From NCBI RefSeq assembly GCF_014212135.1, contig NZ_JACJVQ010000006.1, forward strand, positions 124,001 to 188,000: a stretch of DNA of 64,000 bases, given 5' to 3'. Origin of the DNA: Cohnella thailandensis. GTDB taxonomy: Bacteria; Bacillota; Bacilli; Paenibacillales; Paenibacillaceae. The first letter of the stretch is position 1. Each line of letters opens with the position of its first letter. The position numbers were made by a program, and so were the translations under genes. Under the pieces are notes generated by a model. That model was not told the DNA's origin. It searched no databases and saw only the letters and a list, made by a program, of their open reading frames with translations. Shown here in pieces: positions 17,431 to 25,092 of this stretch.

Positions 17431-17448
17431 TATAAGGGAGGTAATCCA

Positions 17449-18219
17449 ATGCAAACCGCTCAACCCAAGTCCATTCAAGTAAAAGGACTGCAAAAAACCT
17501 ACAAGCAGCTTCATGTCCTAAAGGGCGTAGATTTCGAGGTGGAAAAGGGCAGTATTTTCGCCCTGCTCGGCTCCAACGGGGCGGGCAAGACAACGACGGT
17601 CAAGATCCTCACCACGCTGCTCAAACCGGACGGCGGAACCGTTACCGTGGGCGGCTTTGATGTAGCATCCAAGCCGGACCATGTGCGGCAGTCGATCAGC
17701 TTGACCGGGCAATTCGCCGCGGTTGACGAGATTTTGACCGGACGGGAAAATCTGATCATGCTTGCCAAGCTGCGTCATCTCCAAAATCCGCGTCAGATCG
17801 CGGACGATATGCTTAAACGCTTCGGCCTGACAGACGCTGCCGACCGCAGGGCGTCGACTTATTCGGGCGGCATGCGCCGCAGGCTCGACATCGCCTTGAG
17901 CCTTGTGGGTCAACCGCAGATCGTTTTCCTTGACGAGCCGACTACGGGGCTTGACCCGGAGGCCCGAATCGAGGTTTGGAAAATCGTCAAGGAGCTGGCA
18001 GGCAGCGGCACGACGGTATTCCTCACCACGCAATATCTAGAGGAGGCCGAGCAGCTTGCCGACCGGATTGCCATTCTGCACGAAGGCAGGATTATCGCCA
18101 GCGGCACGCTCTCGGAGCTGAAGAAGCTGTTCCCGTCCGCAAAGGTGGAGTATGTGGAAAAACAGCCGACATTGGAGGAAATCTTCCTCGCCATCATCGG
18201 CAAAAAGGAGGCCATGTAA
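17449..18219 (+). CDS. ABC transporter ATP-binding protein, DrrA type
   Basis: This 256-residue ATPase has Walker A GSNGAGKT (residues 41-48), signature YSGGMRRRLDIA, Walker B IVFLDEPTTGLDP and the switch His region replaced by FLTTQYLEEAEQLADRIAIL, the Q-containing form typical of daunorubicin-type (DrrA) exporters. ATG 17449 follows AAGGGAGGT. The stop abuts the ATG of the permease, so the two are translationally coupled. It energises drug export through the DrrB-like partner. Confidence 0.9.
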   Translation: MQTAQPKSIQVKGLQKTYKQLHVLKGVDFEVEKGSIFALLGSNGAGKTTTVKILTTLLKPDGGTVTVGGFDVASKPDHVRQSISLTGQFAAVDEILTGRENLIMLAKLRHLQNPRQIADDMLKRFGLTDAADRRASTYSGGMRRRLDIALSLVGQPQIVFLDEPTTGLDPEARIEVWKIVKELAGSGTTVFLTTQYLEEAEQLADRIAILHEGRIIASGTLSELKKLFPSAKVEYVEKQPTLEEIFLAIIGKKEAM

Positions 18220-18987
18220 ATGGAAACGGTAAAGAAGCACTTTTTCAGCGACATGGGGGTTATGCTCGGACGTTCCATGCGCCATATTTTCCGCAGCATG
18301 GACACGATCGTCACGGTCTGCATCACTCCGATTGCGATGATGCTGCTGTTCGTCTATGTGTTCGGCGGCGCCATTCAAGCCGGCACGGATAACTACGTGA
18401 ACTACCTTCTGCCCGGTATCCTGCTGATTGCGATTGCAAGCGGAATAGCCTATACGGCTTACCGTCTGTTTCTGGATAAGCAACGGGGCATTATCGAGCG
18501 GTTCCACTCCATGCCGATTGCGCGTTCCGCCGTACTGTGGGGGCATGTGTTAACCTCGGTGGTATCCAACGCCATTTCTCTTGTCGTCATTATTCTCGTA
18601 GCGCTCGTGATGGGCTTTCGCTCGTCGGCTGGCGTGCTGCCGTGGCTTGCCGTAGCCGGTATACTCGTGTTGTTTACGCTTGCTCTAACTTGGGTCGCTG
18701 CGATTGCTGGCCTGTCCGCCAAATCGGTAGAAGGCGCGAGCGCGTTCTCCTATCCGCTAATCTTCCTTCCGTTTATCAGCTCGGCCTTTGTGCCGACCGA
18801 TTCGATGCCGAGGGTCGTTCGCGCTTTTGCCGATAACCAGCCGGTAACCTCGATCGTGGAAGCCATTCGCGCACTGCTGTCGGGTCAGCCGGTGGGCAAT
18901 GAGATATGGATCGCGCTTGCGTGGTGCGTCGGGATTACGCTCGTGGCTTATATCTTTGCAATGAGGGCGTATAAAAAGCGGGTGTAA
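18220..18987 (+). CDS. ABC-2 type permease, DrrB type
   Basis: This 255-residue membrane protein has six hydrophobic segments of the ABC-2 permease family (GVMLGRSMRHIFRSMDTIVT, YLLPGILLIAIASGIAYTAY, IERFHSMPIARSAVLWGHVL, and FLPFISSAFVPTDSMPRVVR before the last helix). It starts directly after the ATPase stop, with AAGGAGG inside the ATPase end. Together they form a probable drug exporter. A strong terminator follows at 19017. Confidence 0.9.
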   Translation: METVKKHFFSDMGVMLGRSMRHIFRSMDTIVTVCITPIAMMLLFVYVFGGAIQAGTDNYVNYLLPGILLIAIASGIAYTAYRLFLDKQRGIIERFHSMPIARSAVLWGHVLTSVVSNAISLVVIILVALVMGFRSSAGVLPWLAVAGILVLFTLALTWVAAIAGLSAKSVEGASAFSYPLIFLPFISSAFVPTDSMPRVVRAFADNQPVTSIVEAIRALLSGQPVGNEIWIALAWCVGITLVAYIFAMRAYKKRV

Positions 18988-19016
18988 GGGGCGACAGCGT
19001 CAGAAATATAAACCAC

Positions 19017-19050
19017 GAGGGAGCTGCTCCGGCAGCTCCCTCGCCTTTTT
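19017..19050 (+). terminator. Strong terminator of the pentapeptide/ABC operon
   Basis: GAGGGAGCTGC (19017-19027) and GCAGCTCCCTC (19032-19042) form a perfect 11-bp stem with a 4-base loop, followed by GCCTTTTT. Confidence 0.9.
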
Positions 19051-19188
19051 CGCCGTTATGCCCGTTAATCTGAACCATATCACAAGTAACGGCGAAAATT
19101 TTTGGCCTTCATAGGTAACGGAAGACGAACAGCAGGGCACGGAAGTGTTTCTGTAACACCTGTTCTTGATTGGGTCAGTTCCTCTGCA

Positions 19189-19806
19189 CTATGGTTTAGG
19201 ATGACTTCTGGAAAGGGTGGAATTGCCGGTAGGCCAGGTGGAGAGCGCTTGCTCAGCAACAGCCTCTAGCATGTCGCGACTGAAGCCGGCCTTGGCCTGA
19301 ACAGCCATACCGTGGGTCACCGCCATCACGAATGCAGCTAGCGCAGCACAGTTAGCGGTTTCCGGCAGATCTCCCTCCTGCTTAGCCCGTTCGAAGCGAT
19401 TACGCAACGACGCCTCTCCCTCTGCACGCGCATCGATCAGGGCAAGCCGAATCGGTTCGGCATCGTCCGAGCAAGCCAAGGCGCCGTGGATTCCTAGACA
19501 TCCCCTGTGATCCGGGTAACGAGTCTGCAATTCGGCCGCGCTGAAGAGGATATGCGAGACTACCTCCCGAGAGGTTGGAAGCTCCATCGCCGCCGGGATG
19601 AAATCCAGATAGTGCTCGTAGTAGCGAGCCAGCGCTCGGCGGAACAACGATTCCTTATTGCCAAATGCCGAATAGAGCGCGGGTCGTTCGACACCCGTGG
19701 CCTGCGTCAGATCGGTGTATGACACACCCTCGTAGCCTTTGCGCCAAAACGCGCAAAGTGCTGCGTCCAGTGCCTGATCCACATCGAATTCGCGGTTACG
19801 TCCCAT
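19189..19806 (-). CDS. TetR family regulator with atypical composition
   Basis: This 205-residue TetR protein (VSYTDLTQATGVERPALYSA then FGNKESLFRRALARYYEHYL) has a C-terminal domain of the type seen often in proteobacterial TetR proteins (RGCLGIHGALACSDDAEPIR). Its codons are rich in GCC, CGC and CTG, unlike the AT-rich SDR gene it faces at 20250. This suggests different origins for the two, or transfer of the regulator. Paired operators flank the SDR promoter. Confidence 0.83.
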   Translation of the reverse strand: MGRNREFDVDQALDAALCAFWRKGYEGVSYTDLTQATGVERPALYSAFGNKESLFRRALARYYEHYLDFIPAAMELPTSREVVSHILFSAAELQTRYPDHRGCLGIHGALACSDDAEPIRLALIDARAEGEASLRNRFERAKQEGDLPETANCAALAAFVMAVTHGMAVQAKAGFSRDMLEAVAEQALSTWPTGNSTLSRSHPKP

Positions 19807-19959
19807 TCGTTAATCACCTAGCCCTTTTTGTAAATGCCAAATTTCATATAGCTTCACGTTCAATTAAATATTCGTTATCATAACACACGTTACAGAATGC
19901 TGCCAATCCATCGGATAGGACCTGCGTCAGTGCGCACCAAAATGCATAACACCATTTAA

Positions 19960-20030
19960 CATAATGTCCGTTATGATATTGACAATGCGCATAGAGGAGT
20001 ATAATATAACTTAACGTAATGATCGTTACG
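19960..20030 (+). promoter_or_regulatory. SDR promoter bracketed by two operators
   Basis: TTGACA (19979-19984), a 17-base spacer and TAATAT (20002-20007) form a promoter. CATAATGTCCGTTATG (19960-19975) lies just upstream and CGTAATGATCGTTACG (20015-20030) just downstream. Both are 16-bp inverted repeats with the shared core TAATGNNCGTTA. This is a good layout for looping or double repression by the TetR at 19806. Confidence 0.72.
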
Positions 20031-20249
20031 AAACCCCGTCGATCACCGGATCGAGGACATCCAGCGACGTACATAGAGATTTTTCTTCATACGGAAAACG
20101 TAAAGGAGGTTCCTTTCATGTAGAAATCATTGATGGGCTAAGCGATGCTCTTACAATATGGGGGTACCGCCAGCTAAATAATCTTAAACCTGTGCTGGGG
20201 GAATTTTTGCCAAAATATCATTTATATTCTCTTATAAGGAGTAGATCAT
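20031..20249 (+). other. Long leader before the SDR gene
   Basis: About 220 bases of transcribed leader separate the downstream operator from the SDR start. It contains AAAGGAGGTTCCTTTC followed by ATG TAG (from 20103), a ribosome site with a start-stop minimal frame. An open frame without a start codon (20058 to the SDR start) encodes a peptide I do not recognise. No riboswitch pattern was seen. Confidence 0.4.
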
Positions 20250-21032
20250 ATGTCGACAAATGAAGGAAGATTCAACGGTAAAATTGCCTTAATTACAGGG
20301 GCTAGTCGTGGGATAGGGGCTGAAATAGCCAAAAAATTAGCTGCGGGTGGAGCAGAATTTATAGGCGTTCATTACGCCAGTAATAGGGATGCTGCTTTGA
20401 AAGTTGTAGAGGATATTAAGGCGTTGGGCTCAAAGGCTGTAGCTCTGGAAGCAGAATTAACCACTGGTATTTCCGGTGTGAAAAAGCTTTGGAGCGCATT
20501 TGAAGATGCTGTACGCTTGGAGATTGGAACTGTGCAATTGGACATCTTAATCAATAACGCAGGTATTGCACCGGCCGTTCCTTTTGAAGAAACGTCAATT
20601 GATACGTTTGAAGATGTAATTAATGTTAACCTTAAAGCTCCATACTTTATTACTCAAGCAGCTAGTCCGTTTATACGGAACGGTGGACGAATCATTAACA
20701 TTTCTACTGGCTTTACTCGTGTTGCCGGGCCAACGCATACCATTTATTCGGCTTCCAAGGGAGCTATTGAGACACTTACTTTGGCTTTAGCTCCACTTTT
20801 TGCATCAAAAGGTATTACTGTTAATGCAGTAAGGCCTGGAACTACGGATACTGATATGAACAAGGATTGGCTTGCCAACCCAGAAGCTCATGCTGCAGCA
20901 GCATCAGTCTCTGCTTTCGGAAGAGTAGGTACCACTGAAGAAGTTGCTGATGTAGTTGTGTTTGTAGCATCTGAGGAAGCGCGATGGATTACGGGGCAAT
21001 TTATTGATGCCACCGGAGGAAGCAGGCTTTAA
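20250..21032 (+). CDS. SDR family oxidoreductase
   Basis: This 260-residue short-chain dehydrogenase has TGASRGIG (residues 16-23), NNAG, the catalytic Ser in INISTGF, YSASKG for YxxxK and a C-terminal GQFIDATGG. It is AT-rich relative to its neighbours. ATG 20250 follows ATAAGGAGTAG. It is divergent from the TetR at 19806, with an operator-bracketed promoter, and is probably induced when that TetR is released. The substrate is unknown. Confidence 0.87.
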   Translation: MSTNEGRFNGKIALITGASRGIGAEIAKKLAAGGAEFIGVHYASNRDAALKVVEDIKALGSKAVALEAELTTGISGVKKLWSAFEDAVRLEIGTVQLDILINNAGIAPAVPFEETSIDTFEDVINVNLKAPYFITQAASPFIRNGGRIINISTGFTRVAGPTHTIYSASKGAIETLTLALAPLFASKGITVNAVRPGTTDTDMNKDWLANPEAHAAAASVSAFGRVGTTEEVADVVVFVASEEARWITGQFIDATGGSRL

Positions 21033-21057
21033 GAAAAACAACGGAAATTATAGTAGA

Positions 21058-21098
21058 ACGACGGCAGCCGATCATCTAGGGCGGCTACCGTCGTTTTT
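21058..21098 (+). terminator. Terminator after SDR gene
   Basis: ACGACGGCAGCCG (21058-21070) pairs with CGGCTACCGTCGT (21082-21094, one mismatch) and ends in TTTTT. Confidence 0.85.
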
Positions 21099-21182
21099 GC
21101 GAGTAAATGTTAATCTAAATCGAGCTCAAGCGGAGAGTAGTTCAGCAATTTTCCCGATAACTTCCTTAACGCTTTACTCGCA

Positions 21183-22382
21183 TTAATTTCCGCTTAACGC
21201 TCCGGCGCCTTGCCTGCCGGCACTCATCCGCATCTTCAAGAACGCCACCATCACGATCGCAATCGCGACTCCAACCATTCCAACCCATGTAACCGATGAC
21301 AGGGACACCCGGTCGACCATGACCCCTCCGATTCCAGCACCCGCTGCCATCGACAATTGCATAGTGGATTGGTTCAGACTCAGCATAATTCCGGAATAAT
21401 TCGGCTCAATCCGTACCAGATTGTATTGTTGCGTCGGACCGGAGGACCAAGCCGCAAACGACCACAAGATCAGGAGGGCGGCAATCGGCAGCCACGAGTG
21501 CGTATAGGTAACGGATAGGGAGAGAAGAAGCAGCGCTGTGACGTGCAAGAGCATTCCCCCGGATAAGGTCGGGAATACCCCCCATCTATCCGTGCTGAAA
21601 CCGCCGAATTTGGATCCGATCAGGCTAGCGATGCCGAACGCCAACAGCATTCCGCTCAGCATTCCTTCTTTCAAGCCTGCAACATCAAGCAGATACGGCG
21701 AAATGTAGGTGTAGGCGATTGAGTATCCGCCGAGCCAGAAAAAGGTAATGGCAAGCCCTAGAGCTACGTTTCCGTTCTTCAGGAAGGCAAGTTGCTTGGA
21801 CAACGGAATCGGTTGATCCCCTTGAACCCGAGGGATGACGGCGTACAGAACGAACATAGCCGCCAGACCTGCCAGTGCCAATAGACCGAAAACGGATTTC
21901 CACCCGAATTGCGCTGCAACGATACGTCCAAGCGGTACGCCGATAATCAAGGAAGCCGTAAAGCCCATAACCACGGTAGCAATCGCGCTCGCTTGCTTGC
22001 CTGTTGCGGCGATTTTCGCGGCAACGTCCAAGGCGGTTACCACGACCATTCCCGCGCCCAAGGCCATGACGACGCGAGAAGCGACAAACAGGGAATAGCC
22101 AGGCAGAACGAACGACAGTACATTCCCAATTACGAAGATACCTAGCGCCCAAACAAGCAATTTTTGTCTTTCTACCTTTGCCGTCAACGCCATGAGAATT
22201 GGGGTGCCGATGGCGTACACGAAGGAAAAAATCGTGACCAGCTGCCCCGCGGAAGTAACGGAAATGCCCATTGAATCCGAGAGCTTATCCAGGATGCCGG
22301 AAATAACGTACTCGGATGTGCCCACCAAAAAAGTAACCAAAGCCAAGAAATAAACTTTCCACGTATTAGACAATGCATTCAC
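21183..22382 (-). CDS. MFS transporter, DHA1 (AraJ/YdhP-like)
   Basis: This 399-residue, 12-helix major facilitator has an N-terminal segment VYFLALVTFLVGTSEYVISG typical of the AraJ/YdhP/sugar-efflux DHA1 group and VASRVVMALGAGMVVVTALD in helix 4. The start is GTG 22382, placed 4 bases after AAGGAG; no ATG is suitably placed. It follows the ArsR-type regulator gene on the same strand, and matching operator-like sites precede both genes. It is likely a drug or metabolite exporter. Confidence 0.87.
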   Translation of the reverse strand: MNALSNTWKVYFLALVTFLVGTSEYVISGILDKLSDSMGISVTSAGQLVTIFSFVYAIGTPILMALTAKVERQKLLVWALGIFVIGNVLSFVLPGYSLFVASRVVMALGAGMVVVTALDVAAKIAATGKQASAIATVVMGFTASLIIGVPLGRIVAAQFGWKSVFGLLALAGLAAMFVLYAVIPRVQGDQPIPLSKQLAFLKNGNVALGLAITFFWLGGYSIAYTYISPYLLDVAGLKEGMLSGMLLAFGIASLIGSKFGGFSTDRWGVFPTLSGGMLLHVTALLLLSLSVTYTHSWLPIAALLILWSFAAWSSGPTQQYNLVRIEPNYSGIMLSLNQSTMQLSMAAGAGIGGVMVDRVSLSSVTWVGMVGVAIAIVMVAFLKMRMSAGRQGAGALSGN

Positions 22383-22407
22383 TTCTCCTTCATTGCATAT
22401 TTAATTT

Positions 22408-22425
22408 ACATATCGCGAAATATAG
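22408..22425. promoter_or_regulatory. Probable ArsR operator before the MFS gene
   Basis: ACATATCGCGAAATATAG lies just upstream of the MFS start. It matches ACATATCGGAAAATGTAG on the other strand at 22793-22810 in 15 of 18 positions. Confidence 0.55.
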
Positions 22426-22475
22426 ATATGAAGTGCCAAATAAAAACTGAATACGTATGAGGTATTCAGTTCAGA

Positions 22476-22778
22476 TTAAAGCTTCTGATTCAAATATGCA
22501 GCCAACTCGCTTATCTTCTCTTCATCTCGTTTGTAGTACGTATATTTGCCGATCCGCTCGGTTCGAATCAGTCCGGCTTTTTGCAGAATAGACAAATATT
22601 GCGAAGCCGTTGACTGCGTCATTTTCAACTTGTCCGTCACTTGACTGACACATACCCCGATCGTCCTCATATCCACTCCTTCATGGGGCACAAAATGGTT
22701 TTCGGGCTCCTTGAGCCACTGTAGAATCTGCAACCTCGACTCATTAGACAATGCCTTGAACACTTCAATTGGATCCAT
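22476..22778 (-). CDS. ArsR/SmtB-type winged-helix regulator
   Basis: This 100-residue protein opens with the ArsR pattern VFKALSNESRLQILQWLKEP. Its recognition helix is MTQSTASQYLSILQKAGLIR and wing RTERIGKYTYYKRDEEKI. No paired metal-binding cysteines (ELCVCD) are present, although a single Cys lies before the HTH (IGVCVSQVTDKL), so it is probably not a classical arsenic or cadmium sensor. The ribosome site is weak. It sits upstream of the MFS gene on the same strand, with similar operator-like sites before each. Confidence 0.85.
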   Translation of the reverse strand: MDPIEVFKALSNESRLQILQWLKEPENHFVPHEGVDMRTIGVCVSQVTDKLKMTQSTASQYLSILQKAGLIRTERIGKYTYYKRDEEKISELAAYLNQKL

Positions 22779-22792
22779 AGCTCATATTATAT

Positions 22793-22810
22793 CTACATTT
22801 TCCGATATGT
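22793..22810. promoter_or_regulatory. Probable ArsR operator before the regulator gene
   Basis: CTACATTTTCCGATATGT is the reverse of the site at 22408-22425 with three changes, located 15 bases ahead of the ArsR start. It points to autoregulation. Confidence 0.55.
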
Positions 22811-22822
22811 CAATTTAGTCCT

Positions 22823-22896
22823 CCCTCGTCCTTAAAAAACGACTGACCTGACGGCCGATAAGGATCATAGCGATTAATGCATCGGCTGTTCCCATT
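22823..22896. repeat. Scar made of two pieces of the EamA/aldo-keto reductase locus
   Basis: Bases 22823-22852 match 11311-11340 inside the EamA gene (27 of 30), and 22853-22896 continue with a match to 11929-11972, the EamA/reductase intergenic hairpin and the 3' end of the reductase (41 of 44). The 588 bases between are missing. It is a decayed, internally deleted second copy. Confidence 0.8.
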
Positions 22897-22961
22897 GAGA
22901 GAATCCTTATGCCTCTCCATTTCTGGCACCCGATCCGTAAGTGCTCTGAGGAGGGCTTTTT

Positions 22962-23027
22962 ATGAAAATGACTGATTACCGTGTTGTAGCTTCATTCAGT
23001 TTGATGTTCAGGGAGGGCTTGTTTTGA
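22962..23027 (+). CDS. 21-residue peptide heading a coupled gene chain
   Basis: MKMTDYRVVASFSLMFREGLF is preceded by GAGGAGGG (22948-22955). Its TGA overlaps the TTG start of the next gene as TTGA (23024-23027). I recognise no family. It may be a leader peptide whose translation delivers ribosomes to the next start, or a remnant of a longer gene. Confidence 0.4.
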   Translation: MKMTDYRVVASFSLMFREGLF

Positions 23028-23173
23028 AAATCAACAAGAAATATGAGCTAGTTGTATTTACTTTTTTTATGGCTTTAGGGATGTCTTGTCTAATATCTTT
23101 TATTATGATGATAGCCAAAGAATCACCTTTGTTGAATCCGAATAAACTCCAGAAGGAGGATACATCCCTTTGA
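23024..23173 (+). CDS. Truncated DUF2798-like membrane peptide
   Basis: This 49-residue product from TTG 23024 (after GGGAGGG) begins KINKKYELVVFTFFMALGMS, the start of DUF2798 small membrane proteins. It then leaves the family after the first helix and ends NPNKLQKEDTSL. Family members have two helices and about 75 residues or more, so this is a shortened form. Its TGA overlaps the TTG of the acetyltransferase gene (23170-23173), and AAGGAGGA inside it serves that gene. Confidence 0.55.
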   Translation: MKINKKYELVVFTFFMALGMSCLISFIMMIAKESPLLNPNKLQKEDTSL

Positions 23174-23952
23174 AACCCTTGCAATATTTAAATCAAATTG
23201 AAAAGATAGAAGTTGAACTCACCAAACTGAATGCGAACCGTTCGTTGGTTCCAGTTAGAAGAAAACTCGAAGTCTTCCAAATCGGTGACACTACCCTGCT
23301 TCGAGACCAGACGGATCCCGCATCGGATTATTATAATCGGATCAAAGGATTCGGCCCTCAAGACCTTCAGGGTCTAGATAATATGCTAAGTTATTACTAT
23401 AATGGTGCGCCTAGCTTTGATATGTCCCCTAACCATATGACGGAAGAAGTAACGCGTGCACTAAGCGAAAGAGGGTTTCTTCCAGTCGGGCAACTCGTCT
23501 TTATGTTTATTAATCCTTCGGATGAGATAAATAGGACTTCGGCGTTTGCTATTGAACGAGTGACCGAGAAGAGCGCAGAAGAATTTATTCGATGGATAGG
23601 GCTCTCCAAGGAAGGTATGGAGATTAATGATGAAATGATTGCCCGGTCAAAAGCGTTTTTTTACAATCCTAATTTCATAAACTACATGCTTCGCATAGAG
23701 GATAACCCTGCTGCGATGGGGTCACTTTTTCTTAATGGGCAAGAGGGATATATTGCAAATGATTATACGTTCAGCAATTATCGAGGCAGAGGATGTCAAT
23801 TGGCGTTACTGAGGCAAAGACTTTCCGATGCAGCAAGGCTCGGCATAAAGACCGTCTATACGGACGTGGAATTCGGTTCGATCAGCCACGGGAATATGGC
23901 AAAGGTAGGTTTTAAGACGGCATTTCTGAATACTATCTGGATGAAAAGATAA
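23170..23952 (+). CDS. GNAT family N-acetyltransferase
   Basis: This 260-residue protein carries a C-terminal GNAT fold. The acetyl-CoA motif A is YTFSNYRGRGCQLALLRQRL, followed by IKTVYTDVEFGSISHGNMAK and VGFKTAFLNTIWMKR. The N-terminal 130 residues resemble the degenerate first half of tandem-GNAT proteins. The start is TTG 23170 after AAGGAGGA, overlapping the previous stop by 4 bases. The acceptor is unknown. A terminator follows at 23964. Confidence 0.75.
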   Translation: MKPLQYLNQIEKIEVELTKLNANRSLVPVRRKLEVFQIGDTTLLRDQTDPASDYYNRIKGFGPQDLQGLDNMLSYYYNGAPSFDMSPNHMTEEVTRALSERGFLPVGQLVFMFINPSDEINRTSAFAIERVTEKSAEEFIRWIGLSKEGMEINDEMIARSKAFFYNPNFINYMLRIEDNPAAMGSLFLNGQEGYIANDYTFSNYRGRGCQLALLRQRLSDAARLGIKTVYTDVEFGSISHGNMAKVGFKTAFLNTIWMKR

Positions 23953-23963
23953 AGGATTTGCCG

Positions 23964-23992
23964 AGCCCCTGAGATCTTGAATCCCAGGGGCT
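23964..23992. terminator. Terminator between convergent genes
   Basis: AGCCCCTG (23964-23971) pairs with CAGGGGCT (23985-23992), followed by TTCCC. It serves the acetyltransferase and possibly the leftward gene ending at 24000. Confidence 0.65.
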
Positions 23993-23999
23993 TTCCCTA

Positions 24000-24476
24000 C
24001 TATTTTTTAACCACGGGAACCCAAAATTCGCCGTAGAAAGTGCCGTCGCCATTTTCTTTACGATAAGTCGCATTCGGACCGCCGATGTAAGCATAGTCGG
24101 TGATTCGTGACAAGACTTCGCCGAAAGCCCGGTAAGTCAACTGATCGAACAAAGTTTCCTTGTCGCCGGTTCCTGCCAACACGATATACTCGCTCTCCGG
24201 AAACTCGATGATGCGTGTTGCGTCAGGCACCGATCTGCCGGCTTCTACCGCGAAATAATTCCACGGTCTGCCTTGATAAACCTCGTTGACCGACCATTCA
24301 CGATCATCTTTTGCGGCTGCCTTAAGCTTGTTAAAACGTCCGTCGGCCTTGAGCCTTCCCCAAAACTCCGCTTTTTCTTTTTGCAAAGCCGGCGCGTCTT
24401 GGAAGCTGGATTGAATGGAAAAACCATATGCGGTCAAGGTAAACGATTTTTTCTGTTCAACGGTGTAACTTTCCAT
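24000..24476 (-). CDS. GyrI/effector-binding-like protein, copy 1
   Basis: This 158-residue protein has the look of a stand-alone effector-binding (GyrI-like/AraC ligand) domain: FTLTAYGFSIQSSFQDAPAL at the start, WSVNEVYQGRPWNYFAVEAG in the middle and GDGTFYGEFWVPVVKK at the end. It is a tandem paralogue of the gene at 24499, sharing the same segment order and C-terminal FYGE(F/M)W. ATG 24476 follows AAAGGAG, which overlaps the end of the upstream copy. Such domains bind drugs or small hydrophobic ligands. Confidence 0.7.
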   Translation of the reverse strand: MESYTVEQKKSFTLTAYGFSIQSSFQDAPALQKEKAEFWGRLKADGRFNKLKAAAKDDREWSVNEVYQGRPWNYFAVEAGRSVPDATRIIEFPESEYIVLAGTGDKETLFDQLTYRAFGEVLSRITDYAYIGGPNATYRKENGDGTFYGEFWVPVVKK

Positions 24477-24498
24477 GAGAGTGCTCCTTTGCCCGAGA

Positions 24499-24978
24499 TT
24501 AGCCAACTACTTTCTTAGCACGAAGCCACATTTCGCCGTAGAATTCACCGTCTTCAGCTGGTTTGACGAATGTCGAGTTGCCGGGACCGACGTATTTGTA
24601 GTCTGTGATTTCTTGGAGCAGGCCACCGAAAACTTTGCCTGTTATTTCGTCGGCAAGGCGGTCCTTGTCCGCGCCTGTGCCAGGCACCACGAGGTAGTCC
24701 CCGGCGAGGAAGTCAAGGACGACCGCGCCTTCCACGTCGTATGCGCCCATCACGCCGAAGCCGCGCCAAGCCTTGCCGTCGATGACGTAGTTGATTTGAT
24801 ATTCCTGCCCGTCAGCGAGCGCGAGAAGCTCGGCAAGCTTGCCGTTTTCCGTAATTTCGGCTTTTTTCGCTGCCGTTTTTGCCGCATTGCCCGCCCAGTC
24901 GTTGTAGTCTTCAAGCAAAACGCCGTAAGCAGTCATTTTGTAGTTCTCCGAGATTGTTTTGATGGAATAGGTAGCCAT
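24499..24978 (-). CDS. GyrI/effector-binding-like protein, copy 2
   Basis: This 159-residue paralogue of the neighbouring 24000 gene has matching landmarks (ISENYKMTAYGVLLEDYNDW, YVIDGKAWRGFGVMGAYDVE, EFYGEMWLRAKK). It starts at ATG 24978 after AAAGGAGAG and is divergent from the WYL regulator at 25093. Its GC content is higher than that of copy 1, so the copies have drifted or came separately. The operon of two ligand-binding proteins facing a WYL regulator suggests ligand sequestration or sensing. Confidence 0.7.
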   Translation of the reverse strand: MATYSIKTISENYKMTAYGVLLEDYNDWAGNAAKTAAKKAEITENGKLAELLALADGQEYQINYVIDGKAWRGFGVMGAYDVEGAVVLDFLAGDYLVVPGTGADKDRLADEITGKVFGGLLQEITDYKYVGPGNSTFVKPAEDGEFYGEMWLRAKKVVG

Positions 24979-25032
24979 TTTTATTCTCTCCTTTTGGATG
25001 ATTCTTTACAAGATTGATCCTATTCGCTAAAT

Positions 25033-25086
25033 GTATCAAAAAACGATACTTTTTATTAAAAGGTGATGCTGCATTTCTGATACAAT
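25033..25086 (+). promoter_or_regulatory. Operator-like repeats and -10 box for the WYL gene
   Basis: GTATC-N7-GATAC (25033-25049) and a further GATAC (25079-25083) occupy the divergent gap. The latter overlaps TACAAT (25081-25086), a -10 box ending only 6 bases before the ATG at 25093. That spacing implies a leaderless or very short-leader transcript under self-control. Confidence 0.5.
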
Positions 25087-25092
25087 AAAATC

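Noticed and set aside
20058..20260. Open frame without a start codon in the SDR leader
   Set aside because: The translated text has no recognised family, no start codon and no ribosome site; it may be chance or an unrecognisable remnant, so it is not called as a gene.
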